The notes under the pieces are model-generated. The model saw only the letters and a program-made list of their open reading frames with translations. It was not told the origin of the DNA and made no database searches. This document shows positions 44,168 to 55,322 of a DNA stretch of 64,000 nucleotides, one piece after another (positions within the stretch are counted from its first letter, which is position 1; each line of letters opens with the position of its first letter). The position numbers and the translations under genes were made by a program. Source of the stretch: Anthopleura xanthogrammica (Eukaryota; Cnidaria; Anthozoa; Actiniaria; Actiniidae). The stretch covers positions 18,002,228 to 18,066,227 of the forward strand of contig OZ025208.1 in NCBI GenBank assembly GCA_964019055.1, written 5' to 3'.

Positions 44168-47100
44168 CCAGGGCTTGAACCCATGACCAGGGATTTTATT
44201 AAAATTTCAAGTACAGATGGTTTACTTAATATAGACGGCTGTATCACTTAAGTGGCCATACAATTGGGACGTGGATTGGTGGCTCTGATATGGAAAGTAG
44301 ACACCGGATTTTGCCAGTTGCTGGCTTCTAATGAAATGCCTAGTATATGACCTTGTGCATGATACAGTAGTCTGATGCTCCATTGTATTTTCAGTGTTTC
44401 TGATTGCAATCTTTTTTTCCAGGCATCTGTTGTCTTACACCAAGTGACAATGGACAAATTTTCTGCATTTTTGGAGTCAGTAAGTTTGTTGCTCCCTTAA
44501 TTGTTCCACTTTTGGGGAGGCAGTCTGGGGTGTGGTTGCATTTGGGCTTCAATTAACTAAGTAAATAAAAAAAGCTTCAAATATTTTTACCAAACTATAT
44601 GAGCATTATTGTCATTATTATATTATGATTCATTGCATTTGTTTTAGCCATCACCAGATGTATGTAAAGCAACTGTCGCTGTTTTACATGCAGCACTAGA
44701 GTCACTGTCAGACATGCCTACCTTAGCTGATGATTTAAAGCAATGGTACAATACCAAAGGCTACAGTCCACCACTGCCCTTTAAACTAGGTAAAACTCTG
44801 TTATGATCATTATTATGTATTAGTAGACCAAGCTACATTATAGACAGTATCTCCATCTATGGGTGGCATGGGTCGTCACATACAACATGGGGCCTGGTGG
44901 GAATTGAACCTGGGATGCATTGGTGAGATGCTACCATGAGGACGGACATGGAGCAAACATGGAATAGCCCTTATTGTGAGTGATGAAAGTAGTGTTTTTT
45001 TCATGTTTTATTCTGTCTGGATTGTTTTACCAGTAAGTGAAGATGAAAATAAGGCCATCATTAGTCGTTTGTTGCTGGCAATCCGAAATGAAAAGTAAGT
45101 TCCTTTCTAAGTAGTTACCATTAAACTGCTATTCCTGTAACATAGAATATAATATTATATACATTTGTAACTATAACATGATTATGATCAATAGTGTAAT
45201 TGTACTGTTACAATACCAACCACAGGGTGATAGCTGTTTGTCGTGATGAATGTATTGACACCTTCGTCAAAACTTTCCCTAATAACAAGCTGCTAGTTTT
45301 GATGTTTATGGAGATGAAAGGTTGGTGTGCAGTGATCATTTTATTTAATTATTTTATTATTCTATTCACCTAAATAAATGAGCCTTGATATATACTGCTA
45401 CTGAGCTTGTTTAACCTAGCTACAGTAGCTCACTTGTTATTTTTCCGTTGTGCAGTTTTGATCACCTAACTGTGCCGGCCACTGTGAATCAGTATAATAC
45501 TATTAGCATATTATGTCAGTATTTTTGATATGTTGTCTGGTTTTCTAGGGCTAGCACTTGTGTTGGAGGTTGCAGCTATGGCAGCCCCTGTTTTATCAGA
45601 TGAAAAGAGAACTCTTCAAGTGTCTGACAATACAAGAATGCACATTTCAGTCTTGTTAGCCACTGTCTGGGACACACTTGGGTCAGTACAGTGTTGTTGA
45701 GTAATCACCCATCAAATGGCCAGTAATTATGTACCTAGTATATATGTAGATGTCTCTGAAACCTCTTCATGAAATACTGATAAAATTTTAGAGCTTGCTC
45801 AACTTATTACAATGCCTATTTTTAGTGAATGCAGTTGGCATCTGTTGGTTGGTTATAAAGTGATGTATTTATACTTGATATCATTCTACAGTAATATTAC
45901 TAGCCTTGTGTACCACAGTCTGAAAGACTCTGTATTTCATTATGACTGGTTTTTCTTATTGCAGGCATGATGATAAGAATAGAGGGTCATTTACAAGTGA
46001 CGTAGAAGCAGTAATAATGTAAGACAATAAGCCAACTATTGATTCATGATTGTTGGTCTATCTAATTGATTTATTACTTGTACATTATCTGATATGTGTT
46101 TGGTAATTGTTGTGTGTAGGAAGTTCATGAACCAAACAAATGTCCAGAGTCATATTGAAGGCTGTACAGCTCTCTGTGCTCTGATTCAGGTGAGCTTGTA
46201 TCATTTCACATCATGATTATTTGTTCACATTGAGATGGTTTACTTCAACATGTTACACTACATGTACATCACAGCATCTTGAAAGTAAGACATTGTTTGT
46301 TTGCTTGTAGGGATGTCAAGAAAGTGCCTCATCTTTACTGAAATCAGATGAGATAACAAACCTTATTGTTGCTCTGAGTACCAAGGAAAGCTTGGAAATA
46401 CAGGTACACCGTATCCCTGCAGAGCAGTTGATTTGAATACCATTCATATTAAAATGGCTCACCACACTAATCATGTCTAGAAAATTTTTTTATCAGACGT
46501 TGTATCTTAATTAGTAAGCAAGGAAGGAGTTCTTTATCCTTTTAAATATCCTTACTTGCTTCACTCAAAATAATGAAATGCAAAGAAAAGAATATGCGAA
46601 GAAATGCTCTTCAAAACCCAACCAGTTCCTGTACACGAAGAAAATGGTGTCAGTGATTGTTTGTAATGTATTCACATTAATGTTGTGATGCAGGTTGTGG
46701 CTGCTGAAACTCTGGCTTTAGCAACGTCAGACAAGACCATGTGTTCATCATTAGGAGAAGCAGTATGTAGATCATTGTTATAGCATATTTTGATGTGTTC
46801 TGTACCAAGACAGTTCTGTTAATCAATCAGACAGCAACTAGTTTACCAGTGATAGCAACATATCTTTCTTTTTTTGTCTAATATGGTAATTAATAAAAAT
46901 ACTGTTTGATTATCTCAATACTGTACATACCTTAGCCATTCAGTGATTTGTTAAACAGTTCAATTACTAATAGATTTACTGTGTTTACATCTAGGGTTTG
47001 ACATCCCTCAAGCATTTGTACCATTTGAAGAGTGATCGAGTGCGTGTACGAGCTCTTGTGGTAAGGGCAAGTAATGGCTGACGTTTATTGTGTATAATCT

Positions 47101-50100
47101 ATCAGTACCTAATAATAATGTTTAAATGGTTCATTACCTGTTAGGGATTGTGTAAGCTTGGTACTACAGGAGGTGGATCAGTGGATGAACAAACCTTTGC
47201 TGAAGGTGCTACATTAAAGCTTTACAAATCAGTTCAAGAGTAAGTTCAGTATATGTAACAAGACTGTTTTGGTTGTGCAATACTGATGAGAATTGTGCTC
47301 TTCTGTCTAAAAACACCTATTTGTTTTGAGCAGATTTTTGACCAAATCTAAAAAAGACATGGAACTTCGTAAGTGGGCTGCTGAGGGTTTATCATTCCTT
47401 TCCATGGATGCCGAAGTAAAGGTGAGTTGTATTTGGATGCTTCCTGCTATCTTGATCCTCTTCCATTCTGCTGCCTTTATTTCACTGTTCTGTCCCATCC
47501 TCCTGTCCCATCTTCCTGTCCCATCCCCCTGTCCCATCCTGCTGTCCCATCCCCCTGTCCCATCCTCCTGTCCCATCCTGCTGTCCCATCCCCCTGTCCC
47601 ATCCTGCTGTCCCATCCCCCTGTCCCATCCTGCTGTCCCATCCCCCTGTCCCATCCCCCTGTCCCATCCTCCTGTCCCATCCCCCTGTCCCATCCCCCTG
47701 TCCCATCCTGCTGTTCTTATTGGTTAACTGTAGAGGTCTTTTTGCAGGAAGAGTTTATTGATGACAATACAGCCTTACATGCTTTGATTGAGGTCACTAA
47801 GGTTAGTTATATGATGCTTGCTGATGAACAAATAAATTAATGGAGTAAGGGAGGGAGGGAGGGATGATAACTGAGAAATGAATGAATGATTAAATGTTAT
47901 TTGTTTGATGTCTTATAGAGTGAAGACAGTTCTCTTTTGTATGGAGTTTGTCAAACTCTTGTTAACCTCACCAACACCTTTGACAAGCCTGAAATCCCTG
48001 AGGAGATGAAAAAACTGGGAGAATTTGCAAAAGTGAAAATGCCAAAACTTGCAGAAAAGGTATTAAAAACATCTTTTTACCAGTAAAGTAAAAGCAGTTC
48101 TCAGGATCTGACATTGTGCTGCTTTCAAACAGGATGGCGAAGAATATGTTAAAAGACGCATTGACATACTTGTTAAGGTACGTTTATTATATTCACTTGA
48201 TAGCAGATAACATTGCTTTGAAATGTAAGACATTAAACTTTTTTCATCTCAGGAAGGAATTGTGTCTTCATTGGTCCAGCTTTGCAACACAGAGAGTCAA
48301 GCAAGCCGAGAAATGATTGCAAGGTACTAGACAACCTCTTACAAACAACAGCAAGTGATCCAAACTTATCTGTGTGATACCTGATGTTCTTGCTTGTTTT
48401 TGTTGTAGAGTATTTTGTGGCATTGCTGCACATGAGGAGCATCGTGGACTTACTGTTCAGCAAGGAGGAGTGAAGGTACACAAGTTAATCCAATTCTTTT
48501 AATAGATTTGGTGTTATGTACTTATTTTTTATGCTTTTCTCATTAGGCTCTTCTTTCATTAGCCGAAAAGAACACAGAAAAAGGAATGGACCAAGCAGTT
48601 CAGGCTTTAGCTAAGATCGCCATTTCATTGAACCCAGAATTTGCTTTTCCAGGTCACAAAGTTAGTGGATTATATTCATCATTAGAGTATCTGTTCTTCT
48701 TTATAAGATTATACATACACACTTTGACACACAACTCCTTCTTGAAGGAAACATGTGGACCATTCTGAAATATATCCTACTAGTGGTTATTTGAGTTATT
48801 GTCGCCAGTAACTAAGTATTTGCTTTTTTCTTTGTTTGTAGAGTTTTGGTTTAATTCGTCCTTTGATTAAGATGCTTCATCCCTCTAAGAGAGTAAGACT
48901 ATCTATTGATACAGAATGCCATTGATGTTTTTCATCAGTTTGTTGTGTAATACACTTTGTTTTTGTTTTCCAGGGTTTGGCACAATTTGAAGCCTTATTG
49001 GCTCTTACTAACCTTGCACAACTAAATGATGATGTGAGGTAAGTAATCGAACATTAAATACCACCCCCCCCCCCCCACCGAATGATTATTTGTGACAAAA
49101 GAAAGGAGTAATTATTCAATTAACGAACTTATACTTTTTTATGCAGAAAACAAATTGTAAAGCAAAAAGGAATACCTGATATTGAGATGTTAATGTTTGA
49201 TGAAGATGAAATGTTAAAGAGAGCTGCAACAGAATGCATGTGTAATATGATCCTGTGTGAAGAGGTAAAGTATCATGTCTGCACCATGTTGAGCTTACCG
49301 GGCATAAAATACGGTACAGGGCATAAAACACGGTACAATATGTCATCTGTTCCATGAAGAGCTTACCCGGGCACAAAACACGGTAGAGTATGTCATCTGT
49401 TCCATGATGAGCTTACCCGGGCATAAAACACGGTACAGTATATCATCTGTTCCATGATGAGCTTACCCGGGCATAAAACACGGTACAGTATGTTATCTGC
49501 ACCATGATGAGCTTACCCGGGCATAAAACACGGTACAGTATACTATCTGCACCATGATGAGCTTACCCGGGCATAAAACACGGTACAGTATGTCATCTGT
49601 TTCATGATGAGCTTACCCGGGCATAAAACACGGTACAGTATATCATCTGCACCATGTTGAGCTTACCCGGACTTAAAACACGGTACAGTATATCATCTGT
49701 TCCATGATGAGCTTACCTGGGCATAAAACACGGTACAGTATGTTATCTGTTCCATGATGAGCTTACCCGGGCATAAAACACGGTACAGTATATCATCTGC
49801 ACCATGATGAGCTTACCTGGGCATAAAAAACGGTACAGTATGTCATCTGCACCATGATGAGCTTACCCGGGCATAAAACACGGTACAGTATGTCATCTGC
49901 ACCATGATGAGCTTACCTGGGCATAAAAAACGGTACAGTATGTCATCTGCACCATGATGAGCTTACCTGGGCATAAAATACGGTACAGTATGTCATCTGC
50001 ACCATGATGAGCTTACTCGGGCATAAAACACGGTACAGTATGCCATCTGTTCCATGATGAGCTTACCCGGGCATAAAAAACGATCGTCATGTTCCTGGGA

Positions 50101-52111
50101 AAACATGGGAGCCACATGAAAAAGATCCCCAAGGCCCATAACTTGGGTTTCATTTCCTTGTATCATATTATTCCATTTTTGTTGTCACAGGTATTTAACA
50201 TGTATGAGAATGAAGACTTACCAACCGAAAGAGTTAAACTAATGACTCTTTATAGTGGAGAAGATGATATTGCTCTCAAAAGGTACAACGAGGGATAAGT
50301 CTTGAAACCTGTCGACTTTTCGCATGTTTTACCTTGTGGTTTTGTGTTCTAGGGCTGCTAGTGGTGCGTTAGCCATGTTGACTTCAAGTGAGAAAGTCTG
50401 CCGTCAAGTAGTAAAGGTAAAAGTAACAACTTTCAGAAAATGCGAGGGACACATTTTGAAGTTGTGATTTTCAGCTCCAGTACCAACAGCTATCGTTTCC
50501 TTTTAAAACGTTTCAGGTCAATCCGTGGCTTGATATTATGAAGGAACTTCTCTTGTCAGATAAAACTGAACTAAAATTTAGAGGAGTTTACGTTGTGAAT
50601 AACATTATGGCCGCTAACAAAGAAATCGCTACAAAGGTAAATATAGAGAAATATGCTTCTCCTACACCAACAGTCCTCCCCCTACACCAACAGTGCTCCC
50701 TCCTACACCAACAGTGCTCCCTCCTACACCAACAGTGCTCCCTCCTACACCAACAGTGGTCCCTCCTACACCAACCGTCCTCCCCCCTACACCAACAGTC
50801 CTCCCTCCTACACCAACAGTCCTCCCTCCTACACCAGCAGTCCTCCCCCCTACACCAACAGTACTCCCCCTACACCAACAGTGCTCCCTCCTACACCAAC
50901 AGTGGTCCCTCCTACACCAACCGTCCTCCCCCCTACACCAACAGTCCTCTATCCTACACCAACAGTCCTCCCTCCTACACCAACAGTCCTCCCCCTACAC
51001 CAACAGTCCTCCCCCTACACCAACAGTCCTCCCCCTACACCAACAGTCCTCCCCCTACACCAACTGTCCTCCCCCTACACCAACAGTCCTCCCTCCTACA
51101 CCAACAGTCCTCCCCCTACACCAACTGTCCTCCCCCTACACCAACTGTCCTCCCCCTACACCAACAGTCCTCCCTCCTACACCAACAGTGCTCCCTCCTA
51201 CACCAACAGTGCTCCCTCCTACACCAACAGTCCTCCCTTCTACACCAACAGTCCTCCCTCCTACACCAGCAGTCCTCCCTCCTACACCAACAGTCCTCCC
51301 CCTACACCAGCAGTCCTCCCTCCTACACCAACAGTGCTCCCTCCTACACCAACAGTCCTCCCTCCTACACCAGCAGTCCTCCCTCCTACACCAACAGTCC
51401 TCCCTCCTACACCAGCAGTCCTCCCTCCTACACCAACTTTCCTCCCCCATACACCAACAGTCCTCCCTCCTACACCAACAGTGCTCCCTCCTACACCAAC
51501 AGTGCTCCCTCCTACACCAACAGTCCTCCCTCCTACACCAACAGTCCTCCCTCCTACACCAACAGTCCTCCCTCCTACACCAACTTTCCTCCCCCATACA
51601 CCAACAGTCCTCCCTCCTACACCAACTGTGTCCCTCCTACACCAACTGTGCTTCCTCCTACACAAAGTGCTCCCTCTTATTCCAACAGTGCTCCCTCCTA
51701 CCTTAACAAAGCATTTATGCGTAATTATCTTGCGGAAAACGGTATCAACGCATGTATTTTTCCTTCTTTGTAAAAATCAAAATGTGAGTTGAGTGTTGTC
51801 AAGAGACCATGAAGGACTCTTGGTGTTGTATGTCGTAAATATGTAAGTATGTTGTTTGTTGTAAATATAGAATGTAGTGGTAGTACATGAGGAGTGAACT
51901 CACGGAAGAGCCCCGTACTGGGAATGATTGTTGTATTTTGACAAATGTGCTCTAATATATTGTTTTCCCCCTGTAGCTTGTTGAAAGCGAAGTGCTTGAG
52001 ATTCTAATGGTTTTATCCAAAGAAAAAGCAGCTGAAATGAAGCAGATTCGTGAGACTGCTGAGAATGCACTCAGTAAAGCTGTAGAGTGGGAACTCATCA
52101 AACCTACTTAA
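40975..52111 (+). CDS. UNC45: UNC-45 myosin chaperone (TPR + UCS domains), 33 exons, complete
   Basis: Exons: 40975-40983, 41458-41646, 42133-42169, 42499-42620, 42765-42818, 43017-43106, 43222-43285, 43371-43477, 44423-44479, 44648-44789, 45034-45094, 45226-45320, 45549-45681, 45965-46018, 46120-46189, 46311-46403, 46694-46762, 46995-47060, 47145-47239, 47334-47421, 47748-47801, 47919-48059, 48133-48177, 48253-48323, 48409-48475, 48547-48660, 48842-48892, 48974-49038, 49147-49264, 50191-50282, 50353-50416, 50517-50636, 51977-52111. All phases close; 943 aa, the family's usual size. Residues 1-125 hold TPR repeats ([52 protein letters not shown]) that dock Hsp90/Hsp70. The remainder is armadillo-like, with the UCS hallmarks [39 protein letters not shown] and the ending WELIKPT. 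It folds myosin motor heads in the cytosol. AATAAA at 52174-52179. Exons 7-14 are duplicated at 61209-64000. Confidence 0.96.
43975..44195. repeat. Dispersed SINE-like repeat in UNC45 intron 8
   Basis: The segment with GGTCTAACCATTTGCAGATA, CAGCACCTTCT, TTTTAAGACCCTGAGTGT and GGGCTTGAACCCATGACC recurs in diverged form at 58127-58255 and identically in the duplicated block at about 61939-62159. GGGTTCAAGCC, read inversely, resembles a tRNA B box, so a tRNA-derived SINE is possible. Confidence 0.6.
47478..47715. repeat. 13-bp minisatellite (CTGTCCCATCCNN), UNC45 intron 20
   Basis: About 18 units of CTGTCCCATCC plus a variable CC, TC or TG. All frames stay open, producing spurious ORFs on both strands, one of which runs into exon 21 (47748). 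Confidence 0.93.
49265..50090. repeat. 50-bp minisatellite, about 16 copies, UNC45 intron 29
   Basis: The unit is CATGATGAGCTTACCCGGGC, ATAAAACACGGTACAGTATG, TCATCTGTTC. It starts directly after the exon 29 donor; the first unit is longer (68 bp) because of an internal GGCATAAAAYACGGTAC duplication. GAGCTTACC is GGTAAGCTC on the minus strand, a strong donor-like word in every copy. Confidence 0.95.
50655..51705. repeat. 20/21-bp minisatellite (CTACACCAACAGTCCTCCCTC), about 50 copies, UNC45 intron 32
   Basis: Units vary as AACAGTCCTCCC, AACAGTGCTCCC, AGCAGTCC and AACTTTCC, with a 20-bp version in the middle that shifts the frame. The pyrimidine-rich strand is free of stops in all forward frames, so Pro/Thr/Ser ORFs of more than 300 codons appear, one continuing from exon 32. 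The exon 32 to exon 33 splice gives the conserved UNC45 sequence and the array is intronic. Confidence 0.95.
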
Positions 52112-52794
52112 AATATGGTCATTCTAGTCATGAAATGCTAAGCATTTTAGTGCAAATCTATTTTATTAGTTCAAATAAAAATGTGCTTTTTTAACGTATT
52201 TTTATATTTGTTTCCTCGCTTACAAACACACACCCTGGACGTTATGCATTGCAGTCGTTCCTAGTTGGTTCAGATCGGAGACGGGGAAGAATTACCTATT
52301 ATGTTAATTAGTTCTCATATATGCACACTAATATAGTATAGCGAGACCGCTGAGCAAGAGTGACTTGACCATGGGGAGGGTTTTTTTTTGACCTGCAGAT
52401 CGTTCTTTTTGATCACAAAATGCGTTTTTTTTTACCGATACTGCACGGTATCAAGAATAAAAAGATGAACTGCATTCTCTTTTACTCCTACAAAGAGCTA
52501 ATGTCCCAAACGCCAGTATTGATACAAACTTTTTACATGGTGTTTAAGTTCCCTTCTTATTCACACTAACACAGTCCCAACTAGTAACCACTAGTCATTA
52601 TCAGTGAATCCCTTTTTACACAGTATTCCCTTCTTATTCACTTGTGGTATGTATTCTAAACAAGTCAACCTTTCAAAAAAAACTAGGATCAAAACCATTT
52701 TAGTACAAATATATAAATTACATTGAATGTGAATTGATAGTATACAAAATACAAATAACTGGCAAGCCATCAAATCCACAATTATTTATTATAA
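52112..52794. other. UNC45 3' UTR and spacer
   Basis: Contains the UNC45 polyadenylation signal at 52174-52179. The remainder is AT-rich and without a recognised gene. Confidence 0.6.
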
Positions 52795-53214
52795 GTAATA
52801 TCATGATTACCTCGGGATCCATTGTTTCCAGAGGGCTGTTTAAGGTCTAACATCCCCCTGGATGAAAAGTGATGAGGGATATTTAGTCTAAATATCCCTC
52901 ATGAATATAATCATGAGGGATATTACTCGTGCCCAGGCCTCTAGGCCGGGCCGAGTCTAGGTTTGGGCTTTATATCTATCTTCTACGTCGAGAATGTGCA
53001 TTCCACGTGCTTGAATGATGCATTCCACGTGCAAGTCACGAGGTTGATGTGCCTGCGTTCAGATTTGGACTTGTAGAAGGTTGTGATCTACGGAATACGG
53101 AAGCCTCAAAGGGACATAGGTATAACTATTTTTGAGTCTGTTCCCTTTCACAAAATATTGTAATATTTTTAGATTATATTATGAGCTTTCTAGATAAATT
53201 AACACAAAGTTGCT

Positions 53215-53745
53215 ATTACGAAGTTTTCAGATATTATCACGCAGTTTTCACATATTATTACGAAGTTTTCTTATATCATCACGTAGTTTTTACATATCAC
53301 GAAATTTTCAGATATTATCACGAAGTTTTCACATATTATCATGAAGTTTTCACATATTATCACGAAGTTTTCACATATTATCACGAAGTTTTCACATATT
53401 ATCACGAAGTTTTCACATATTATCACGAAGTTTTCACATATTATCACGAAGTTTTCACATATTATCACGAAGTTTTCACATATTATCACGAGGTTTTCAC
53501 ATATTATCACGAAGTTTTCAGATATTATCACGAAGTTTTCACATATTATCACGAAGTTTTCACATATTATCACGAAGTTTTCACATATTATCACGAAGTT
53601 TTCAGATATTATCACGAAGTTTTCACATATTATCACGAAGTTTTCACATATTATCACGAAGTTTTCACATATCACGAAGTTTTCACATATTATCACGAAG
53701 TTTTCACATATTATCACGAAGTTTTCACATATTATCACAAGTCTT
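53215..53745. repeat. 21-bp minisatellite (CACGAAGTTTTCACATATTAT), left arm, about 25 copies
   Basis: Near-perfect tandem copies with ACATATT/AGATATT variants and one 18-bp unit. Because 21 is a multiple of 3 all frames are open, giving HEVFTYY-type and KFSHIIT-type repeats, and the frame runs into the integrase fragment. Confidence 0.95.
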
Positions 53746-54084
53746 GAAGGAAGTGGGAGTTTGTTGTTCTACTGCCTAATGCATCAGAGGTTGACACAGG
53801 TTTATGGCTTAGTGGTTGATCGAGAGTCTGTTCCGATAGCTTTGAAAGCTATCGACCCTGATGGTGTAGAGCGACGCAAAAGTCATAGACTACAAAGACG
53901 TCAGTATAGAAGCACAGGTCCCAATTATCTTTGGCATATTGACGGGTACGACAAACTAAAACCTTATGGTTTTTGTATACATGGTGGAATTGATGGTTAC
54001 AGCCGTCGTATATTGTGGTTGGAAATGGGAAACTCAAACAATGATCCTCGAATTATAGCATCACTGCACTGTGCGCATGCGTGA
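53746..54084 (+). pseudogene. Integrase-core (DDE/rve) fragment inside the fold-back element
   Basis: The frame reads RLTQVYGLVVDRESVPIALK, then DPDGVERRKSHRLQRRQYRS, GPNYLWHIDGYDKLKPYGFC, IHGGIDGYSRRILWLEMGNS and NNDPRIIA before diverging and stopping at 54082-54084. This is the signature of the eukaryotic integrase-core family found in many invertebrate and fish transposon proteins: the first catalytic Asp is in WHID and the second in GGIDGYSR. The region carrying the third acidic residue is missing, and no start codon precedes it outside the minisatellite, so it is a dead fragment. Which transposon family it came from is unclear. Confidence 0.75.
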
Positions 54085-54117
54085 CAACAAGATTAGTCAC
54101 CAGGCTCCAGCGTCTTA

Positions 54118-54300
54118 CGATAATATGTGACAACTTCGTGATAATATCTGAGAAATTCGTGATAACATGTGAAAACTTCGTGATAATATGTGAAAACTTT
54201 GTGATAATATGTGAAAATTTCGTAATAATATGTGAAAATTTCGTGATAATATGTGAAAACTTCGTGATAATATGTGAAAACTTCGTGATATGTGAAAACT
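54118..54300. repeat. Inverse 21-bp minisatellite, right arm, about 9 copies
   Basis: Units GTGATAATATGTGAAAACTTC are the exact inverse complement of the left-arm unit. Copy number is lower than in the left arm (9 against 25). Confidence 0.95.
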
Positions 54301-54304
54301 ATTA

Positions 54305-54660
54305 GTGATTAAATGTCCCCTCAAGCCGAGGGAGGTTTAGTTAAAGTCCCTATTACTTATAATAATAGCATGACTTGAGGGTGATTAGTGATTAAATGTC
54401 CACGAAAGCCGAGGGAGGTTTAGTTAAAGTCCCTATTACTTATAATAATAGCATGACTTGAGGGTGATTAGTGATTAAATGTCCACGAAAGCCGAGGGAG
54501 GTTTAGTTAAAGTCCCTATTACTTATAATAATAGCATGACTTGAGGGTGATTAGTGATTAAATGTCCACGAAAGCCGAGGGAGGTTTTGCTGAAGTCCCG
54601 ACACCGAAGGCGGAGGGACTTTAACAACTAAACCTCCCGAGGCTTGAGGGGACATTTAAT
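54305..54660. repeat. 83-bp tandem repeat (3.5 copies) followed by an inverse partial copy
   Basis: GTGATTAAATGTCC starts units at 54305, 54388, 54471 and 54554. Each includes AAAGCCGAGGGAGGTTTAGT and ATAATAGCATGACTTGAGGG. From about 54600, GGACTTTAACAACTAAACCTCC and GGGGACATTTAATCAC are the inverse of the unit, making a hairpin. Confidence 0.88.
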
Positions 54661-55064
54661 CACCCGAAATGTCATGCTATTAGTTTGTAATATTATGATT
54701 ACCGAGGAATAAAACTGCTCTTAGGAAATATGTTAGCTTTCGTACGATGCATAAATTACAAAGTTTTACAAAGCTGTTGATACGCGGCATACTTAAGGGA
54801 ATTTGCCTTTGTTAAATGCGACAATGGCGAATTGAACCAGCATTCATTCATTCGTGGTGCTTTATTCTAACTCACTTTGGTTGGCCGATTGGGTCAATGC
54901 GACCCAGCCATGGACCTAGTGATTGTCATATGAGGGACCATGCCTCATGAATAGTGATGAGGGATATTTAGACTAAATATCCCTCATCGCTATTCATCCA
55001 GGGGGATGTTAGACCTTAAACATCCCTCTGGAAACAATGGTTCCCGAAGTAATCATGATATTAC

Positions 55065-55322
55065 ATTTGATACATAACTCATGATAACCAAGCTTAATCT
55101 AAACTATCTTAAAACAGTTTCATACTCATTCTAATTTTCAAAAATAGATTTCCTTAAGGGAATGTTACCAACCACGTGTACATAAGTGGTCGTATGCTAT
55201 AGTCCGTATGTTTGCCGTCCAGTACGTATACATTGGCTTTACCTACTGGGGAGCCGTTCATACTTCGCTCAATGCAAAGTATGCATAACCGTGGTGCAGC
55301 TATTTTACAATTTGTTGGCCCA
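55065..55322. other. Spacer between fold-back element and kinase gene stop codon
   Basis: Likely 3' UTR of the minus-strand kinase gene. No other feature recognised. Confidence 0.5.

Larger units (their letters stand above)
52795..55064. mobile_element. 2.27-kb palindromic fold-back element with minisatellite arms and integrase fragment
   Basis: Left end GTAATATCATGATTAC and right end GTAATCATGATATTAC are inverse copies. The arms continue through CATTGTTTCCAGAGGG, GTCTAACATCCCCCTGGATG and GATGAGGGATATTTAGTCTA, matched in inverse order at 54951-55042. Inside the left arm lies a 21-bp array (53215-53745); its inverse is in the right arm (54118-54300). Between them sits an integrase-core coding fragment (53746-54084). 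A further 83-bp array and its partial inverse occupy 54305-54660. The outer ends suggest one mobile unit of Foldback type. Target duplication is not evident. Confidence 0.75.

Noticed and set aside
47307..47840. Gly/Asp/Trp-rich and Pro/Cys-rich ORFs
   Set aside because: Readings of the 13-bp CTGTCCCATCC array in UNC45 intron 20.
50538..51792. Pro/Thr/Ser-rich ORFs of 337-411 codons, mucin-like
   Set aside because: Intronic CTACACCAACAGTCC array. One ORF merely extends UNC45 exon 32 past its donor; splicing to 51977 restores the conserved UNC45 C-terminus.
53181..53747. Tyr/Phe/His-rich 188-codon repeat protein
   Set aside because: Translation of the 21-bp fold-back arm; similar ORFs appear in other frames and strands.
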